NCBI GenBank assembly: GCA_013360575.1
Contig: JABWBG010000003.1
Coordinates: 1-39,971 of the forward strand
Reading direction: 5' to 3'
From: Caldilineales bacterium
GTDB taxonomy: Bacteria; Chloroflexota; Anaerolineae; J102
Length of the DNA stretch: 39,971 nucleotides
Numbering within the stretch: the first letter of the stretch is position 1; each line of letters starts with the position of its first letter. Shown here in pieces: positions 39,495-39,971 of this stretch. The translations under genes were made by a program, and so were the position numbers. Below the pieces are notes generated by a model. It had not been told where the DNA came from. It ran no database searches and worked only from the letters and a program-made list of their open reading frames with translations.

Positions 39495-39878
39495 ATGGAA
39501 AAGGTCAAGAGTCCGCTTGGACGGACAGGAATTCATTTGACGCTGATACTGTTTGCGATCTACAGCATCCTCCCCTTTTACTGGACTACGATGCAGTCTT
39601 TTAAGACCCTGAAGGATGCCAATGCGCGCACGCCGAAGTTCATCTTCACGCCCACCTGGGAGAATTATCGCGATCTGTGGCTACGCTCTACGCCGGAAAA
39701 TGGCGCGACTATTGCCTTTTTCCTGTTGGCGGCGTTGGTGATCCTGTTCTGTCTGCTTCTCTTCGCCAGATACATCCCTGTGCGCAGCAGCGTGGTCTAC
39801 GCGATCGTAGGGCTGGGGTTTGTCGGGCTGCTGTGGGCCATCCCGCGACTGGTGGATACGGCCAAGTTCTATGATTAG
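39495..39878 (+). pseudogene. truncated MalG-like permease
   Basis: The frame encodes 127 residues against about 290-330 for the family. The N-terminus is normal: LTLILFAIYSILPFYWTTMQSFKTLKDA, then the periplasmic T-P-T-W-E-N-Y-R-D-L-W and two further membrane segments (about 74-92, 100-117) that occur as an insert in this permease group. It breaks off at V-D-T-A-K-F-Y-D followed by TAG, just before the expected next segment (F-L-N-S-like) and the EAA loop. All catalytic-docking parts are thus missing. The remainder presumably lies beyond an insertion; the importer should be non-functional unless another permease replaces it. Confidence 0.7.
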
Positions 39879-39971
39879 AGTCGTTGCTGAATAGCGGAGG
39901 AGGATAGAGTTCCCCTACCCCAGCGAGTTGTTATGCGGCCGCAGCCCGAAGCACTCGTTTCTGGATGCGAG
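39879..39971 (-). mobile_element. probable end of an insertion sequence interrupting the permease
   Basis: Right after the broken permease, GAGTCGTTGCTGAATA (from about 39880) resembles IS terminal sequences. On the minus strand a frame entering from the right edge reads R-I-Q-K-R-V-L-R-A-A-A-A and stops at 39931-39933, as the end of a transposase would. Only 93 bp are visible, so neither the IS family nor a target duplication can be determined. Confidence 0.35.

Overview
The window is a high-GC bacterial chromosome segment that most resembles Chloroflexota (Anaerolineae/Caldilineae-like). This is an inference from the gene families, not a phylogeny: a BTAD-STAND-WD40 giant regulator, a sugar-binding lipoprotein with a Val/Glu/Lys-repeat stalk, DUF433/DUF5615 toxin-antitoxin genes, and many intergenic spacers made of degenerate 7-8 bp tandem repeats. 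No rRNA or tRNA gene was seen.

Layout. 1-4015: the end of an unidentified gene, a small membrane protein, then a T-box riboswitch controlling valS. 4016-9176: a two-copy 37-bp palindromic repeat with CRISPR-like dimensions, paired 11-bp-period direct repeats that look like a SARP-type operator, the 1470-residue BTAD-STAND-WD40 gene, and three 82-bp tandem palindromes. 9177-13378 (minus strand): a secreted SH3-PA14 protein, two small proteins, an hsdM scrap, a DUF433/DUF5615 pair and higBA. 13519-19515: a SWIM zinc-finger protein, a DoxX-like membrane protein, a tocopherol-cyclase-like protein, a DinB/ClbS-like protein, a hypothetical protein and a small membrane protein. 19765-23073: a decayed area with a DUF427 gene and remnants of an antitoxin, an internally deleted GH63-like glycosidase and a glycogen-debranching enzyme. 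Inside it sit an intact FAD disulfide reductase and a thioredoxin-fold gene with an in-frame TGA at its redox position.

23213-39878 is a long plus-strand catabolic cluster. It holds an HpaI-type aldolase, a histidinol-dehydrogenase paralogue, a LacI regulator, two SDR dehydrogenases, an SMP-30 lactonase, a type-2 malate/lactate dehydrogenase, a creatininase-like hydrolase, a fucose-isomerase-like enzyme, a UroD-type methyltransferase and its corrinoid protein. A second LacI regulator with matching operators follows, then a double SnoaL protein and a CUT1 ABC importer whose second permease is cut short near the right edge, probably by an insertion sequence. The set suggests uptake and oxidation/isomerisation/aldol cleavage of an unusual, possibly O-methylated, polyol, sugar or sugar acid; the substrate cannot be read from the sequence.

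The strongest novelty candidate is the gene at 22119-22820. TGA occupies the first redox position of a T-(TGA)-P-Y-C motif in a deiodinase-like thioredoxin fold. The frame stays open and conserved after it, and a 17-nt hairpin with a GG-starting loop begins 10 nt downstream, as expected of a bacterial SECIS. It is preceded at 5 nt by a flavin disulfide reductase.
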